Made by a program: the position numbers and the translations under genes. A stretch of 24,436 nt of DNA from an uncultured Mordavella sp. (GTDB lineage: Bacteria; Bacillota; Clostridia; Lachnospirales; Lachnospiraceae): NCBI GenBank assembly GCA_902406105.1, contig CABPCP010000046.1:1-24436 (forward strand), read 5' to 3'. Every line of letters starts with the position of its first letter. Position 1 is the stretch's first letter. Shown here piece by piece: positions 1 through 9,305 of this stretch. The notes below the pieces were generated by a model, which saw only the letters and a list, made by a program, of their open reading frames with translations, was not told the DNA's origin and searched no databases.

Positions 1-35
1 TGAGTGAAAGACTAAAATCTACTTTTGCCTATTCA

Positions 36-72
36 AAGTGGAAATAAACTTTTCACTTCAGCCTTCTTTTTT
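36..72 (+). terminator. possible weak terminator of the gene upstream of the window
   Basis: A 9-bp stem (36-44 with 50-58, one G-T wobble) closes a 5-base loop. A run of seven T starts about 9 bases after the stem, which is later than in a classic intrinsic terminator. No gene is visible before it in the window, so its role as the end of an upstream transcript is inferred. Confidence 0.35.
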
Positions 73-97
73 TCAAAAAATTTTAAAGATTTTATGC

Positions 98-126
98 TGT
101 ACTTTTGCATGGAAGCATATTATAAT
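98..126 (+). promoter_or_regulatory. candidate promoter of the L,D-transpeptidase gene
   Basis: A perfect TATAAT -10 box lies at 121-126. The hexamer 17 bases upstream (98-103, TGTACT) is a poor -35 match, so the call rests mainly on the -10. The predicted start near 133 would give a leader of about 36 bases containing the AGAGGAG ribosome binding site at 152-158. Confidence 0.45.
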
Positions 127-168
127 GTTAGCGTGTGAGTCTGTAAATATTAAGAGGAGTATGGTTAT

Positions 169-2019
169 ATGGGAAATACTGATAAAAATGCAGATGAGAT
201 CATTGAAGAAACAATGAAAGAGATCTATGATGATCTGGATAGAGATAAAGTCTTTGAAAAGAAAGAAGAGGAAGATATCCCTGTGTCTGAGGAAGAGGAT
301 TTAGACGACAAGGATCTCCAGGAAAAAGATTTAGATGAAGAAGAATTCTTAGACGAAGAGGATGAAGATGAGGGTTTCGACAGCGAAGAATTTTTAGACG
401 AAGAAGATTTAGACGAAGAAGACCTAGATGGCGAAGAAGATTTAGAGGAAGATTTCCTGGATGAAGAGGACTTAGAAAAGGAAGAGGATTTTCAGGAAGA
501 GGCAGAAGAGGCATTAGAAGAGGAATTGGACAAAGATAGCGCGGAAGACCAGACGGATATTCTGAATCCGGAAGAGGAGAGCGAGGAGGAAGAAGAGACG
601 GATGCGGAAAAGGCCTATCGGAAGCATAAATTCAGAAAGAAACTGGCGATCATCATCGGCAGTATCATTGGTGTGATCGCTGTAGTCTATATTGGATTTG
701 CGGTTTACTTTAATAGTCATTTTATGTTCTTTACTACGATCAATGGAACAGACGTGTCTTTAAAGAGTGTCAGCCAGGTTGAAGATTATATGCGCCAGCA
801 GGTAGAAGATTACACACTGACGCTGGAAGAATCTGACGGCGGAACGGAAGAGATCGCAGGCAAAAATATTTCTCTGGAGTATGTGCCTGGCAAGCAGTTG
901 GCTCAGCTTGTGAAGGATCAGGATAATTTCCTGTGGCTGACGACATTGTGGGAGCACCCGGAGCTGGATGCGGAAGTAGGAGTCAAATATGACGAGACTG
1001 CGCTGGCGGAGCAGATCGCGGCTCTGGCATGCATGAATCCTGAGAATCAGGTGGCGTCCGTAAACGCGCACCCGGAATTTAAGGAAACCCAATTTGAGAT
1101 CGTGCCGGAAGTTGTGGGGACGCAGATCAATGAAGAAGTGTTCAATGAGAAAGTGCGCAGTTATATTGAAGGATTCCAGCACACGTTGAATCTGACAGAA
1201 GAAGAGTGCTATATCAAGCCTTCATATGTGTCAGACTCTGAAGAAGTGATCGCGGCTAATAATGCCATGAACAGCTACTTAAAAGCGGAGATCACCTATG
1301 ATTTCAACCCCAATACAGAGGTGGTAAACGCGGCTGTGATCTCTCAGTGGGTAACGGTCAATGATAAGATGGAAGTTACCTTTAATACAGATGCGGTAAA
1401 GCAATATATCCAGTCGCTGGCGGACAAATATGATACAAAAGGAAAATCCAGACAGTTTACCACAGCGACAGGGAATACGGTGACAGTAGAAGGCGGAAGT
1501 TATGGGTGGAAGATCGACCAGGATGCGGAATACAATGCGTTGGTCGCAAATATCCAGAATGGCGAAGTAGTAACAAGGGAACCGGAATACTCCAGCCGGG
1601 CGGCAAGCCATGGTTCTATTGACATTGGAACCACCTATGCGGAAGTGGACTTGACCAACCAGCATGCGTATTTCATTAAGGATGGTCAGGTGGTCCTGGA
1701 TTCTCCGGTTGTAACGGGAAATCCTAATAAAGGAAATGGGACTCCGCAAGGAACTTATTCTTTGTCATATAAGACAAAAAACGCGGTGCTTCGGGGAGAC
1801 CGGCTTCCTGACGGGTCTTATACCTATGAGTCACCGGTAAAATACTGGATGCCATTTAACGGCGGAATCGGATTCCACGATGCCTCCTGGCAGTCTTCTT
1901 TTGGCGGCGAACGCTACAAGACGAATGGATCCCATGGGTGTATCAACATGCCAACGGATCAGGCGGCAAAGATGTATGATCTGATCTCTGACGGTACGCC
2001 GGTGGTATGCCATTACTAA
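169..2019 (+). CDS. membrane-anchored L,D-transpeptidase (YkuD family) with acidic N-terminal tail
   Basis: This 616-residue enzyme probably makes or edits 3-3 peptidoglycan cross-links outside the membrane. The order is: a very Asp/Glu-rich cytoplasmic tail (residues about 8-145, repeating LDEED-like units), a basic stop (KHKFRKK), one membrane segment (about 159-182), a putative peptidoglycan-binding/linker region (about 195-450), and a C-terminal YkuD domain (about 490-616). The catalytic signature is complete: H570 in GIGFHD, then SHGCIN with H589 and nucleophile C591. The topology predicted is type II, with the catalytic domain outside. The start at 169 has AGAGGAG at a good distance. 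The stop is 19 bases before tgt, so the two may be cotranscribed. The acidic tail is unusual and its role is unknown. Family is certain; the peptidoglycan substrate is inferred from the family. Confidence 0.93.
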   Translation: MGNTDKNADEIIEETMKEIYDDLDRDKVFEKKEEEDIPVSEEEDLDDKDLQEKDLDEEEFLDEEDEDEGFDSEEFLDEEDLDEEDLDGEEDLEEDFLDEEDLEKEEDFQEEAEEALEEELDKDSAEDQTDILNPEEESEEEEETDAEKAYRKHKFRKKLAIIIGSIIGVIAVVYIGFAVYFNSHFMFFTTINGTDVSLKSVSQVEDYMRQQVEDYTLTLEESDGGTEEIAGKNISLEYVPGKQLAQLVKDQDNFLWLTTLWEHPELDAEVGVKYDETALAEQIAALACMNPENQVASVNAHPEFKETQFEIVPEVVGTQINEEVFNEKVRSYIEGFQHTLNLTEEECYIKPSYVSDSEEVIAANNAMNSYLKAEITYDFNPNTEVVNAAVISQWVTVNDKMEVTFNTDAVKQYIQSLADKYDTKGKSRQFTTATGNTVTVEGGSYGWKIDQDAEYNALVANIQNGEVVTREPEYSSRAASHGSIDIGTTYAEVDLTNQHAYFIKDGQVVLDSPVVTGNPNKGNGTPQGTYSLSYKTKNAVLRGDRLPDGSYTYESPVKYWMPFNGGIGFHDASWQSSFGGERYKTNGSHGCINMPTDQAAKMYDLISDGTPVVCHY

Positions 2020-2038
2020 ATCAAAGGATGAGAATGCA

Positions 2039-3172
2039 ATGTATGAATTGATAAAGCGTGACGGCCTTGCTAAACGAGGAAGGCTTCACACTGTACATGG
2101 GGTCGTTGAGACCCCTGTATTTATGAATGTAGGAACAGCGGCGGCGATCAAGGGAGCGGTTTCTACTGAAGATCTGGAAGAGATCGGAACCCAGGTAGAG
2201 CTTTCTAATACATACCATCTCCATGTGCGCCCTGGGGACCAGGTGGTGAAAAAGCTTGGGGGACTTCACAAGTTTATGGTATGGGATAAGCCAATCCTGA
2301 CGGATTCAGGCGGGTTCCAGGTGTTCTCCTTGGCGGGCCTGCGCAAGATCCAGGAAGAAGGCGTTTATTTCAATTCCCATATTGATGGACGAAGGATATT
2401 CATGGGGCCGGAAGAGAGTATGCAGATCCAGTCCAACCTTGCCTCCACCATAGCCATGGCTTTTGATGAATGTCCATCCAGTGTGGCGGACCGGGATTAT
2501 ATTGAGCGGTCTGTGGCAAGGACCGCCCGGTGGCTGAGGCGCTGCAAAAAGGAGATGGAACGGCTGAACAGTCTGCCGGACACCATCAATCCGCGTCAGC
2601 TTCTGTTTGGGATCAACCAAGGCGGGATCTGTGAAGATATCCGTATCCGTCATGCTCAGGAGATCGCGGAGCTGGATCTTGACGGTTATGCGGTGGGCGG
2701 CCTGGCGGTAGGCGAGTCCCATGAGGATATGTACCGGATCCTGGAGGCGGTAGTCCCTCATCTGCCGGTAAATAAGCCTACTTATCTGATGGGAGTGGGT
2801 ACACCTGCCAATATTTTGGAAGCGGTGGACCGGGGCGTGGACTTCTTTGACTGTGTCTACCCAAGCAGAAACGGCCGGCATGGCCATGTCTATACCAACC
2901 AAGGAAAATTAAATCTATTTAACGCAAAATACGAGCTGGATGCGCGCCCCATTGAGGAAGGGTGCCAGTGTCCGGTGTGCCGCAGATATTCCAGAGCTTA
3001 TATCCGGCATCTGCTGAAAGCAAAAGAAATGCTGGGGATGCGGCTTTGTGTGCTTCACAATCTGTATTTCTACAATACTATGATGAAGGAAATCCGAGGG
3101 GCCATTGAAGCTGGGAATTATCAGGAATACAAGAAGAAAAAGCTCAGTGGAATGACGGCGGGAAATGAATAA
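2039..3172 (+). CDS. tgt: queuine/preQ1 tRNA-ribosyltransferase (tRNA-guanine transglycosylase)
   Basis: Tgt swaps guanine 34 in the wobble position of GUN-anticodon tRNAs for preQ1 (or queuine when salvaged). The 377-residue length is normal. The base-pocket motif DSGGFQVFSL is present, the nucleophilic aspartate is D271 in FDCVYPSRNGRHG, and the structural zinc site is C309, C311, C314 and H340 (CxCxxC plus a distant His). AAAGGATG at 2023-2030 supports the ATG at 2039. The gene sits 19 bases after the L,D-transpeptidase and before yajC; a tgt-yajC pairing is common in bacteria. No queuosine synthesis gene (queA, queCDEF) or transporter is seen here, so whether the cell makes or salvages the base cannot be decided. 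Confidence 0.97.
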   Translation: MYELIKRDGLAKRGRLHTVHGVVETPVFMNVGTAAAIKGAVSTEDLEEIGTQVELSNTYHLHVRPGDQVVKKLGGLHKFMVWDKPILTDSGGFQVFSLAGLRKIQEEGVYFNSHIDGRRIFMGPEESMQIQSNLASTIAMAFDECPSSVADRDYIERSVARTARWLRRCKKEMERLNSLPDTINPRQLLFGINQGGICEDIRIRHAQEIAELDLDGYAVGGLAVGESHEDMYRILEAVVPHLPVNKPTYLMGVGTPANILEAVDRGVDFFDCVYPSRNGRHGHVYTNQGKLNLFNAKYELDARPIEEGCQCPVCRRYSRAYIRHLLKAKEMLGMRLCVLHNLYFYNTMMKEIRGAIEAGNYQEYKKKKLSGMTAGNE

Positions 3173-3208
3173 AATAGAATAAAATTTTCTGGAATTAGAC
3201 GAAAGCAC

Positions 3209-3237
3209 TTGATGAAATATGGATTTTTGTGTATGAT
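3209..3237 (+). promoter_or_regulatory. promoter of yajC
   Basis: TTGATG at 3209-3214, a 17-base spacer and TATGAT at 3232-3237 form a good sigma-A-type promoter. The predicted start near 3244 leaves a leader of about 30 bases with AGGAGG just upstream of the yajC ATG. This suggests that yajC can be expressed apart from tgt. Confidence 0.6.
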
Positions 3238-3274
3238 AGCAATAGTGCGAAAAGAGATTTAGGAGGAATTTAGT

Positions 3275-3583
3275 ATGTTTGCATTAGCATCACAGAGCGG
3301 CGGTGGAAGCTGGGGCCTGCTGATCATTATATATATAGTGATCTTTGGTGGTTTCTGGTTCATCTTTATCCGTCCGCAGAAAAAGGAACAGAAAAGAGTT
3401 CAGGCAATGATCGCGGAGATGGAAGTTGGGGATACTGTCCTTACTACCAGTGGATTTTACGGCGTGATCATTGATATTAATGATGATGATGTCATCGTGG
3501 AATTTGGAAGCAACCGAAATTGCCGGATTCCGATGCAGAAGGCAGCGATCGCGCAGATCGAGAAAGCTACTTCAACCGAATAA
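3275..3583 (+). CDS. yajC: preprotein translocase accessory subunit YajC
   Basis: YajC is a small single-span membrane protein that associates with SecDF and the Sec translocon. The 102 residues show a short outside N-terminus, one hydrophobic segment (about residues 10-31) ending in the family signature FIRPQKKEQKR, and a soluble cytoplasmic domain with the conserved GDTVLTTSGFYGVI stretch. The ribosome binding site is a clear AGGAGG. The gene has its own promoter before it and a terminator 17 bases after its stop, so it looks monocistronic or the end of a tgt-yajC unit. secD and secF, which often follow, are absent here. Confidence 0.95.
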   Translation: MFALASQSGGGSWGLLIIIYIVIFGGFWFIFIRPQKKEQKRVQAMIAEMEVGDTVLTTSGFYGVIIDINDDDVIVEFGSNRNCRIPMQKAAIAQIEKATSTE

Positions 3584-3599
3584 ACAGACAGAACGAAAG

Positions 3600-3641
3600 A
3601 TACCGCAAAATAACTGGATTTAGTTATGGAGCGGTATTTTT
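3600..3641 (+). terminator. intrinsic terminator after yajC
   Basis: ATACCGC at 3600-3606 pairs with GCGGTAT at 3631-3637. An inner pairing ATAACT/AGTTAT extends the hairpin, and a T-run follows at 3637-3641. It separates yajC from glgP. Confidence 0.8.
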
Positions 3642-3689
3642 ACTGAAAAAGGCAGGAGTTATCCCGCTATGTTTGAAAGGAGAAAGACG

Positions 3690-5951
3690 ATGGTAAGAGA
3701 AGAGTTAGAAAAACTGGTGCAGGAGCGATTTCACAAGAGTATCTGTGAAGCAAAAGATCAGGAGCTGTATCTGGCCCTTTTGTCTTATACAAAAGAGCAG
3801 CTGCGGAAGCTCCCGGAGATTACGGGAAACCGGAAACTTTACTATATTTCCGCGGAATTTCTGATCGGGAAACTGCTGTCCAATAACCTGATCAATCTGG
3901 GGATCTACGAGGAAGTATCGCAGATTCTAGAGGAAAATGGGAAAACCTTGGCGGCCATTGAAGAGATTGAACCAGAGCCGTCTCTCGGAAATGGAGGTCT
4001 GGGACGGCTGGCGGCCTGCTTTTTAGACTCCATTGCTACTTTAGGGCTGAATGGGGATGGAATCGGGCTGAATTACCATATGGGACTTTTTAAACAGGTA
4101 TTTGAGGATCACAAACAGAAGGAAACGCCGAATCCATGGCTGGAGCCGGAAAGCTGGCTGACGGATACGGGTGTAGGCTTCCAAGTGCCATTTAAGGATT
4201 TTACCCTGACTTCCAAACTCTATGACATTGATGTGGCAGGATACGAAAATGGGAAAAACAAACTCCATCTGTTTGATGTGGAGGGAGTAGACGAGAGCAT
4301 TGTAGGAGATGGGATCTCTTTTGATAAATACAATATCGGCAAGAACCTGACCCTCTTTTTGTATCCGGATGACAGTGATGAAGCGGGAAATCTGCTGAGG
4401 ATCTATCAGCAGTATTTCATGGTGTCCAATGGAGCGCAGTTCATTTTGAAAGAGTGTGAGGAAAAGGGATATGATCTGAGAAAACTCCATGAACATGTGG
4501 TGATCCAGATCAATGATACGCACCCATCGATGGTGATTCCGGAGCTGATCCGTCTGTTGGTGCAGAAGAACATTGATTTTAACGAGGCGGTAGAGATCGT
4601 CCAGAAGACCTGCGCCTACACCAATCACACGATATTGGCGGAAGCGCTGGAGAAATGGCCTCTTCACTATCTGGAAAGAGTAGTGCCGCAGCTGGTTCCC
4701 ATCATCCGGGAACTGGATCTTCGGATCAAGGGCAGATATCAGGACGGACGAGTGGCTATCATCGACCAGGAAGGCCGGGTTCACATGGCCCACATGGATA
4801 TCCATTACGGGTGCAGCGTCAACGGAGTGGCGGAGCTGCATACAGAAATCTTGAAAAACTCTGAGCTGAAGCCATTTTATGACATTTATCCAGAGAAATT
4901 CAACAATAAGACAAACGGGATCACATTCCGCCGGTGGCTGCTGTACTGCAACCGGGAGCTGGTAGCATGGCTGGACCGCTATGTGGAAGGCGATTTCCGA
5001 AAAGACGCTCTTGCGCTGGAAGGGCTGCTTGCCCATAAGGAAGACCAGGAAGCGCTTCAGTCTCTGCTGGAAGTAAAACATCAGAAAAAAGCAGAGCTGG
5101 CAGAATATTTGAAAAAGACACAGGGAGTCGAATTGAATCCGGATTCTATCTTTGACATCCAAGTAAAGCGGCTTCATGAGTACAAGCGGCAGCAGATGAA
5201 TGTGCTGTCAGTGATCGCCAAATATCTGGAGATCAAGAGCGGGAAGAAGCCGGCCAGGCCGATTACCATGATCTTTGGGGCCAAGGCGGCGCCTGCGTAT
5301 GAGATCGCCAAAGATATCATTCATTTGATCCTGTGTCTGCAGGAACTGATCGACAACGATCCGGAAGTATCTCCGTATCTGAAGGTGGTCATGGTAGAAA
5401 ACTATAACGTGACTTTGGCGGAACATCTGATTCCGGCCTGCGATATTTCCGAGCAGATATCACTGGCCTCAAAAGAAGCCTCCGGAACCGGTAATATGAA
5501 ATTTATGCTGAACGGAGCGGTAACATTGGGAACAGAAGACGGAGCCAATGTAGAGATCCATCAGTTGGTAGGAGATGAGAACATTTATATCTTCGGAGCT
5601 TCCAGCGAGGAGGTCATCCGACATTACGCCAATGGCGATTACCGGGCGGCAGATTATTATATCAATGACGAACAGATCCGGGAGTGGATCAACTTCATCA
5701 TCAGCCCGGAAATGATGCGGATCGGAGATCCATACCATCTGTTGAAGATCCATGCGGAGCTGATCCAGAAAGACTGGTTCATGACATTGCTGGACGTAAA
5801 GGATTATATCAAGACAAAAGAACAGGCATATGCGGGATATGAAGACCGTACGGCCTGGGCAAAGAAAATGCTGGTGAATATCGCGAAAGCGGGATATTTC
5901 TCATCCGACAGGACGATTGCGGAATATAACCGGGATATCTGGAAGCTGTAA
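3690..5951 (+). CDS. glgP: glycogen/starch/maltodextrin phosphorylase
   Basis: This PLP enzyme (GT35 family) releases glucose-1-phosphate from alpha-1,4-glucans with phosphate. The family landmarks run in order: [20 protein letters not shown], the [14 protein letters not shown] stretch, the KRLHEYKRQ block, and [10 protein letters not shown] with the cofactor lysine K604. I start it at the ATG at 3690, giving 753 residues, because GAAAGGAG (3675-3682) is placed correctly for it. An in-frame ATG at 3669 would add seven residues but has a poor site. It is shorter than the roughly 800-residue enterobacterial enzymes, mainly at the N-terminus, which is normal in Clostridia. It lies alone between the yajC terminator and the 5954-6034 repeat, with no other glycogen gene nearby. 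Substrate preference (glycogen or maltodextrin) cannot be read from sequence. Confidence 0.95.
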   Translation: MVREELEKLVQERFHKSICEAKDQELYLALLSYTKEQLRKLPEITGNRKLYYISAEFLIGKLLSNNLINLGIYEEVSQILEENGKTLAAIEEIEPEPSLGNGGLGRLAACFLDSIATLGLNGDGIGLNYHMGLFKQVFEDHKQKETPNPWLEPESWLTDTGVGFQVPFKDFTLTSKLYDIDVAGYENGKNKLHLFDVEGVDESIVGDGISFDKYNIGKNLTLFLYPDDSDEAGNLLRIYQQYFMVSNGAQFILKECEEKGYDLRKLHEHVVIQINDTHPSMVIPELIRLLVQKNIDFNEAVEIVQKTCAYTNHTILAEALEKWPLHYLERVVPQLVPIIRELDLRIKGRYQDGRVAIIDQEGRVHMAHMDIHYGCSVNGVAELHTEILKNSELKPFYDIYPEKFNNKTNGITFRRWLLYCNRELVAWLDRYVEGDFRKDALALEGLLAHKEDQEALQSLLEVKHQKKAELAEYLKKTQGVELNPDSIFDIQVKRLHEYKRQQMNVLSVIAKYLEIKSGKKPARPITMIFGAKAAPAYEIAKDIIHLILCLQELIDNDPEVSPYLKVVMVENYNVTLAEHLIPACDISEQISLASKEASGTGNMKFMLNGAVTLGTEDGANVEIHQLVGDENIYIFGASSEEVIRHYANGDYRAADYYINDEQIREWINFIISPEMMRIGDPYHLLKIHAELIQKDWFMTLLDVKDYIKTKEQAYAGYEDRTAWAKKMLVNIAKAGYFSSDRTIAEYNRDIWKL

Positions 5952-5953
5952 TC

Positions 5954-6034
5954 ATTGGGGACGTAGTAAAGTTAAAAAAGGCTACGTCCCCAATTGACGT
6001 TTGGGGTGTACCAAAACGCGCCAAGCCCTGTACC
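5954..6034 (+). repeat. intergenic palindromic repeat, copy A (core hairpin plus right arm)
   Basis: ATTGGGGACGTAG at 5954-5966 pairs perfectly with CTACGTCCCCAAT at 5982-5994 around a 15-base A-rich loop. The right-hand part, 5982-6034, read on the minus strand, aligns without gaps to 15078-15130 on the plus strand (41 of 53 bases identical by hand count). The loop matches the loop of copy B in the same direction (12 of 15). So the arm lies on opposite sides of the same core in the two copies. It begins two bases after the glgP stop. There is no T-run after the stem, so it is not a classic terminator. A MITE- or REP-like origin is inferred. Confidence 0.8.
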
Positions 6035-6123
6035 CATTTGACGCTTTTCTAGAATTTTTGTGTCATGGCATTGTATAAAATCACGTACATAAACGAAAAT
6101 GATACCTATTTTCAATAAATATA

Positions 6124-6152
6124 TTGTGATTTGATCGGCTGGGTGTTATCCT
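6124..6152 (+). promoter_or_regulatory. weak candidate promoter of pflB
   Basis: TTGTGA at 6124-6129, a 17-base spacer and TATCCT at 6147-6152 would place transcription start near 6159, just before the ribosome binding site. The -10 matches the consensus at only four of six bases. The 6035-6123 stretch is AT-rich and holds a small dyad, GAAAAT/ATTTTC at 6095-6113. I see no clear FNR-, CRP- or Rex-type palindrome. The true promoter may be elsewhere in the gap. Confidence 0.3.
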
Positions 6153-6194
6153 AGGGGAGGAAAGAAAGAATTCTTGGAAAGGAGATCGATCGTT

Positions 6195-8447
6195 ATGACA
6201 CAATTTGAACAATGGAATGGCTTTCAGGGAAGACTTTGGAAAGATGATGTGAATGTGAGAGATTTCATCCAGATGAATTATACACCCTATGATGGAGACG
6301 AACAATTCCTGGAGGGCTCTACAGAAGCTACAGACCTGCTTTGGGGAGAGCTGCAGAAACTTCAGAAGCAGGAGCGGGAAAAGGGTGGAGTCCTGGATAT
6401 GGAGACGGAAGTGGTCTCTGGCCTTACATCCTACGGCCCCGGCTATATCAAGGAGGATCTGAAAGATTTAGAACAGGTGGTGGGCCTTCAGACGGACAAG
6501 CCGCTGAAACGAGCTTTTATGCCCTATGGCGGGATCAATATGGCAGAGCAGGCCTGCACCACTTACGGCTATACGCCAAGTCCGAAACTGCATGAGATTT
6601 TTACGAAATACCACAAGACCCATAACCAGGGGGTTTTTGATATTTATACGCCGGAGATGAAAAGGGCCCGGCATAATAAGATCATCACCGGTCTGCCGGA
6701 TACCTACGGAAGGGGCCGGATCGTAGGAGACTACCGGAGGGTGGCGCTTTATGGCATCGACTATCTGATCGAGAAGAAGGAACAGGACTTCATCCAGGGA
6801 GAGCGCCATGGAATGAAAGGTACGGATTTCCGGCTGAGAGAAGAGATCGCGGATCAGATCCGGGCGCTCAAGCAGATGAAGGAAATGGCCCAGATCTATG
6901 GCTATGACATCTCAAAACCGGCCCAGAACGCGAAAGAGGCGGTGCAGTGGCTGTATTTTGGATATCTTGCGGCCATTAAGACACAGAATGGAGCGGCTAT
7001 GAGCGTGGGACGGATCTCTACCTTTCTGGATATTTATATCCAAAGAGATTTAGAAAACGGTACCCTTACAGAAAGAGAGGCCCAGGAACTGATCGACCAC
7101 CTGGTCATGAAGTTCAGAATGGTAAAATTTGCCCGGATCCCCTCTTACAACGAGCTTTTTTCCGGCGACCCGGTATGGGCGACTCTGGAAGTGGCGGGCC
7201 TGGGGCAGGATGGCCGTTCCATGGTGACCAAGACAGACTTTCGCTTCCTGCATACTCTGGAGAACATGGGCCCCTCGCCGGAACCAAACCTGACAGTCCT
7301 TTATTCCTCCAGACTGCCGGAACCCTTTAAGAAATACGCGGCTCTCATCTCGGTGACCACCAGTTCCATCCAATATGAAAATGATGATGTGATGCGTCCG
7401 GTATGGGGCGATGATTACTCCATCTGCTGCTGTGTATCTGCCACCCAGACAGGGAAAGAGATGCAGTTCTTTGGCGCCAGGGCCAATCTGGCAAAATGCC
7501 TGCTGTACGCGATCAACGGGGGCATCGATGTAAAGACCAGAGAGCAGGTGGGCCCGGCTTACCGGCCGATCACTTCGGAGTATCTGGATTATGACGAGGT
7601 GATGGAACGGTATGATGCAATGATGGAGTGGCTGTCCAAACTGTACGTGGATACTTTGAATATGATCCATTATATGCACGATAAATATAATTATGAAGCG
7701 GCGGAGATGGCCCTGATCGACACAAACGTGCGCCGGACCTTCGCCACCGGGATCGCAGGTTTCTCCCACGTAGTGGATTCGCTGAGCGCGATCAAATACG
7801 CCAAGGTCAAAGTCATCCGTGACGCCGATGGGCTTGCGGTGGACTTTGAGACAGAGGGAGATTTCCCAAGATATGGAAATGACGATGACCGGGCGGATGA
7901 CATTGCGGTATGGCTTTTGAAAACGTTTATGCACAAGTTAAAGAAATGCCACACCTACCGCAATTCAGAGACGACAACCTCTATCCTGACGATCACTTCC
8001 AATGTGGTCTATGGAAAGGCTACCGGCTCTCTGCCAGATGGAAGAAAAGCGGGAGAACCGCTGGCGCCGGGAGCAAATCCTTCTTATGGGGCAGAGAAAA
8101 GCGGGCTTTTGGCTTCTTTGAACTCGGTGGCTAAGCTGCCTTATGAGCTGGCGCTGGATGGGATTTCCAACACCCAGACCATCAGTCCCGGAGCCCTGGG
8201 GCAGGATGACGAAGAACGGAAAAACCATCTGGTCCAGATTCTGGACGGTTATTTTTGCCAGGGCGCCCATCACTTAAATGTAAATGTGTTTGGGATTGAA
8301 AAATTAAAGGATGCAATGGCACATCCAGAGAAACCAGAGTACGCCAATTTTACCATCCGGGTATCGGGATACGCGGTAAAATTCATCGACCTGACCAGGG
8401 AACAGCAGATGGATGTGATCGCAAGAACCTGCCACGATAAGATGTAA
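6195..8447 (+). CDS. pflB: formate C-acetyltransferase (pyruvate formate-lyase)
   Basis: This glycyl-radical enzyme converts pyruvate and CoA to acetyl-CoA and formate in anaerobic fermentation. The catalytic cysteines are in [11 protein letters not shown]412-C413 align with the adjacent active-site pair of the family. The radical glycine is G725 in RVSGYAVKF, 26 residues from the C-terminus, as expected. I start at ATG 6195 (750 residues) because GGAAAGGAG lies just before it; an in-frame TTG at 6174 would overlap that site. Length and order match classical PFL rather than choline or glycerol relatives, which fits the [19 protein letters not shown] block. The activase gene follows 40 bases downstream. 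Three cysteines in a row (C411-C413), rather than two, is a small oddity. Confidence 0.97.
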   Translation: MTQFEQWNGFQGRLWKDDVNVRDFIQMNYTPYDGDEQFLEGSTEATDLLWGELQKLQKQEREKGGVLDMETEVVSGLTSYGPGYIKEDLKDLEQVVGLQTDKPLKRAFMPYGGINMAEQACTTYGYTPSPKLHEIFTKYHKTHNQGVFDIYTPEMKRARHNKIITGLPDTYGRGRIVGDYRRVALYGIDYLIEKKEQDFIQGERHGMKGTDFRLREEIADQIRALKQMKEMAQIYGYDISKPAQNAKEAVQWLYFGYLAAIKTQNGAAMSVGRISTFLDIYIQRDLENGTLTEREAQELIDHLVMKFRMVKFARIPSYNELFSGDPVWATLEVAGLGQDGRSMVTKTDFRFLHTLENMGPSPEPNLTVLYSSRLPEPFKKYAALISVTTSSIQYENDDVMRPVWGDDYSICCCVSATQTGKEMQFFGARANLAKCLLYAINGGIDVKTREQVGPAYRPITSEYLDYDEVMERYDAMMEWLSKLYVDTLNMIHYMHDKYNYEAAEMALIDTNVRRTFATGIAGFSHVVDSLSAIKYAKVKVIRDADGLAVDFETEGDFPRYGNDDDRADDIAVWLLKTFMHKLKKCHTYRNSETTTSILTITSNVVYGKATGSLPDGRKAGEPLAPGANPSYGAEKSGLLASLNSVAKLPYELALDGISNTQTISPGALGQDDEERKNHLVQILDGYFCQGAHHLNVNVFGIEKLKDAMAHPEKPEYANFTIRVSGYAVKFIDLTREQQMDVIARTCHDKM

Positions 8448-8487
8448 GACGGCGTAAGAAGGAAAAAGAAAAGGAGTTGGAGAAAGG

Positions 8488-9210
8488 ATGGAAGGATACA
8501 TTCATTCGCTGGAAAGCTTTGGCTCGGTGGACGGTCCTGGAGTACGCTATGTGATTTTTTTCGCTGGCTGCCCGATGCGCTGCCAATTCTGCCATAACCC
8601 GGACACCTGGAAGATGGAGGCGGGAACCAAGTATACAGCTAGAGAACTGATCCAGAAAGCCCTCCGGTACCGGACTTACTGGGGGAAAGACGGAGGGATC
8701 ACCGTCAGTGGCGGAGAGCCGCTTCTGCAGATAGAATTCCTGACGGAACTTTTTGAGAAGGCGAAGGAAGAAGGCATCCACACGGTCCTGGATACCAGCG
8801 GAAGCCCTTTTACCAGGGAAACGCCTTTCTTCGCGGATTTTGAGAAGCTGATAAAGGTGACAGATCTGGTCCTTCTGGATATCAAGCAGATCGATGAAGA
8901 ACAGCACCGGCTGCTGACCGGACGTACCAACCGGAATATCCTGGATCTGGCAGAATATCTGTCGGAGATTGGGAAGCCCGTATGGATCCGCCATGTGCTG
9001 GTGCCGGAGAGAAACGATGACGATGGGTATTTAAAAAGACTCAGAGCTTTCCTGGATACTTTGAAAAATGTAGAGAAAATCGAAGTTCTGCCCTACCATA
9101 CACTGGGAGTCTATAAATGGAAAGAACTGGGATTGGAATATCCACTGGAAGGAATCGATCCGCCCTCAAAGGAGCGGGTGGAAAACGCAAGAAATATATT
9201 GGGCTGCTAA
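8488..9210 (+). CDS. pflA: pyruvate formate-lyase activating enzyme (radical SAM)
   Basis: PflA uses S-adenosylmethionine and a [4Fe-4S] cluster to abstract hydrogen from the PFL glycine and switch it on. The 240-residue length is standard. The radical SAM cluster motif is CPMRCQFC with C28, C32 and C35, preceded by SFGSVDGPGVRYVIFFAGC, and the SAM-contacting GGISVSGGEPL-type motif appears as GGITVSGGEPLLQ. GGAGAAAGG sits just before the ATG. It follows pflB directly with no terminator between, so the two are read as an operon, and a strong terminator closes it. Only one glycyl-radical enzyme is in the window, so PFL is the obvious partner. Confidence 0.97.
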   Translation: MEGYIHSLESFGSVDGPGVRYVIFFAGCPMRCQFCHNPDTWKMEAGTKYTARELIQKALRYRTYWGKDGGITVSGGEPLLQIEFLTELFEKAKEEGIHTVLDTSGSPFTRETPFFADFEKLIKVTDLVLLDIKQIDEEQHRLLTGRTNRNILDLAEYLSEIGKPVWIRHVLVPERNDDDGYLKRLRAFLDTLKNVEKIEVLPYHTLGVYKWKELGLEYPLEGIDPPSKERVENARNILGC

Positions 9211-9215
9211 TGAGG

Positions 9216-9243
9216 GCCGCGCGATCTCGCGCGGCTTTTTTTT
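9216..9243 (+). terminator. strong intrinsic terminator after pflA
   Basis: GCCGCGCG at 9216-9223 pairs perfectly with CGCGCGGC at 9228-9235 around the loop ATCT, followed by eight T (9236-9243). It ends the pflBA unit five bases after the stop and lies before the feoAB start. Confidence 0.93.
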
Positions 9244-9305
9244 CACGAAGTGGATCTGTCGGCATATGTTATCATAAGGCGTTCAAAGAGGAGCGGGAAT
9301 CTTGT

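Noticed and set aside
1..58. Antiterminator formed by 3-10 pairing with the 50-58 arm
   Set aside because: The pairing needs a bulge and the sequence before the window is unknown, so no claim can be supported.
200..514. Minus-strand Leu/Arg/Pro-rich frame of 104 codons
   Set aside because: It is the antisense of the GAAGAAGAT-type acidic repeat of the L,D-transpeptidase; the composition follows from the repeat.
4041..5177. Long minus-strand frame of 378 codons inside glgP
   Set aside because: Shadow of a conserved, intact glycogen phosphorylase; no family likeness and no ribosome binding site on that strand.
5954..5994. Core hairpin of copy A as the glgP terminator
   Set aside because: The stem is strong but no T-run follows on either strand, and the same hairpin occurs within the leuB-ilvD operon.
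6174..6194. TTG start adding seven residues to PFL
   Set aside because: The extension covers the ribosome binding site of the ATG at 6195, and PFL proteins start at the MTQFEQW-like sequence.
6035..6194. FNR, CRP or Rex site before pflB
   Set aside because: TTGTGA occurs at 6124 but has no matching inverted half-site at the required spacing.
7050..7934. Minus-strand frame of 294 codons inside pflB
   Set aside because: Shadow of an intact PFL with all active-site residues; the translation is His/Ile-rich without recognisable motifs.
9117..9305. N-terminal extension of feoAB overlapping pflA
   Set aside because: It would run through the pflA end and a strong terminator; the FeoA domain and a good ribosome binding site begin at 9306.
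9244..9305. Fur box before feoAB
   Set aside because: ATGTTATCATAA is AT-rich but does not form the 19-bp Fur or DtxR-type palindrome.
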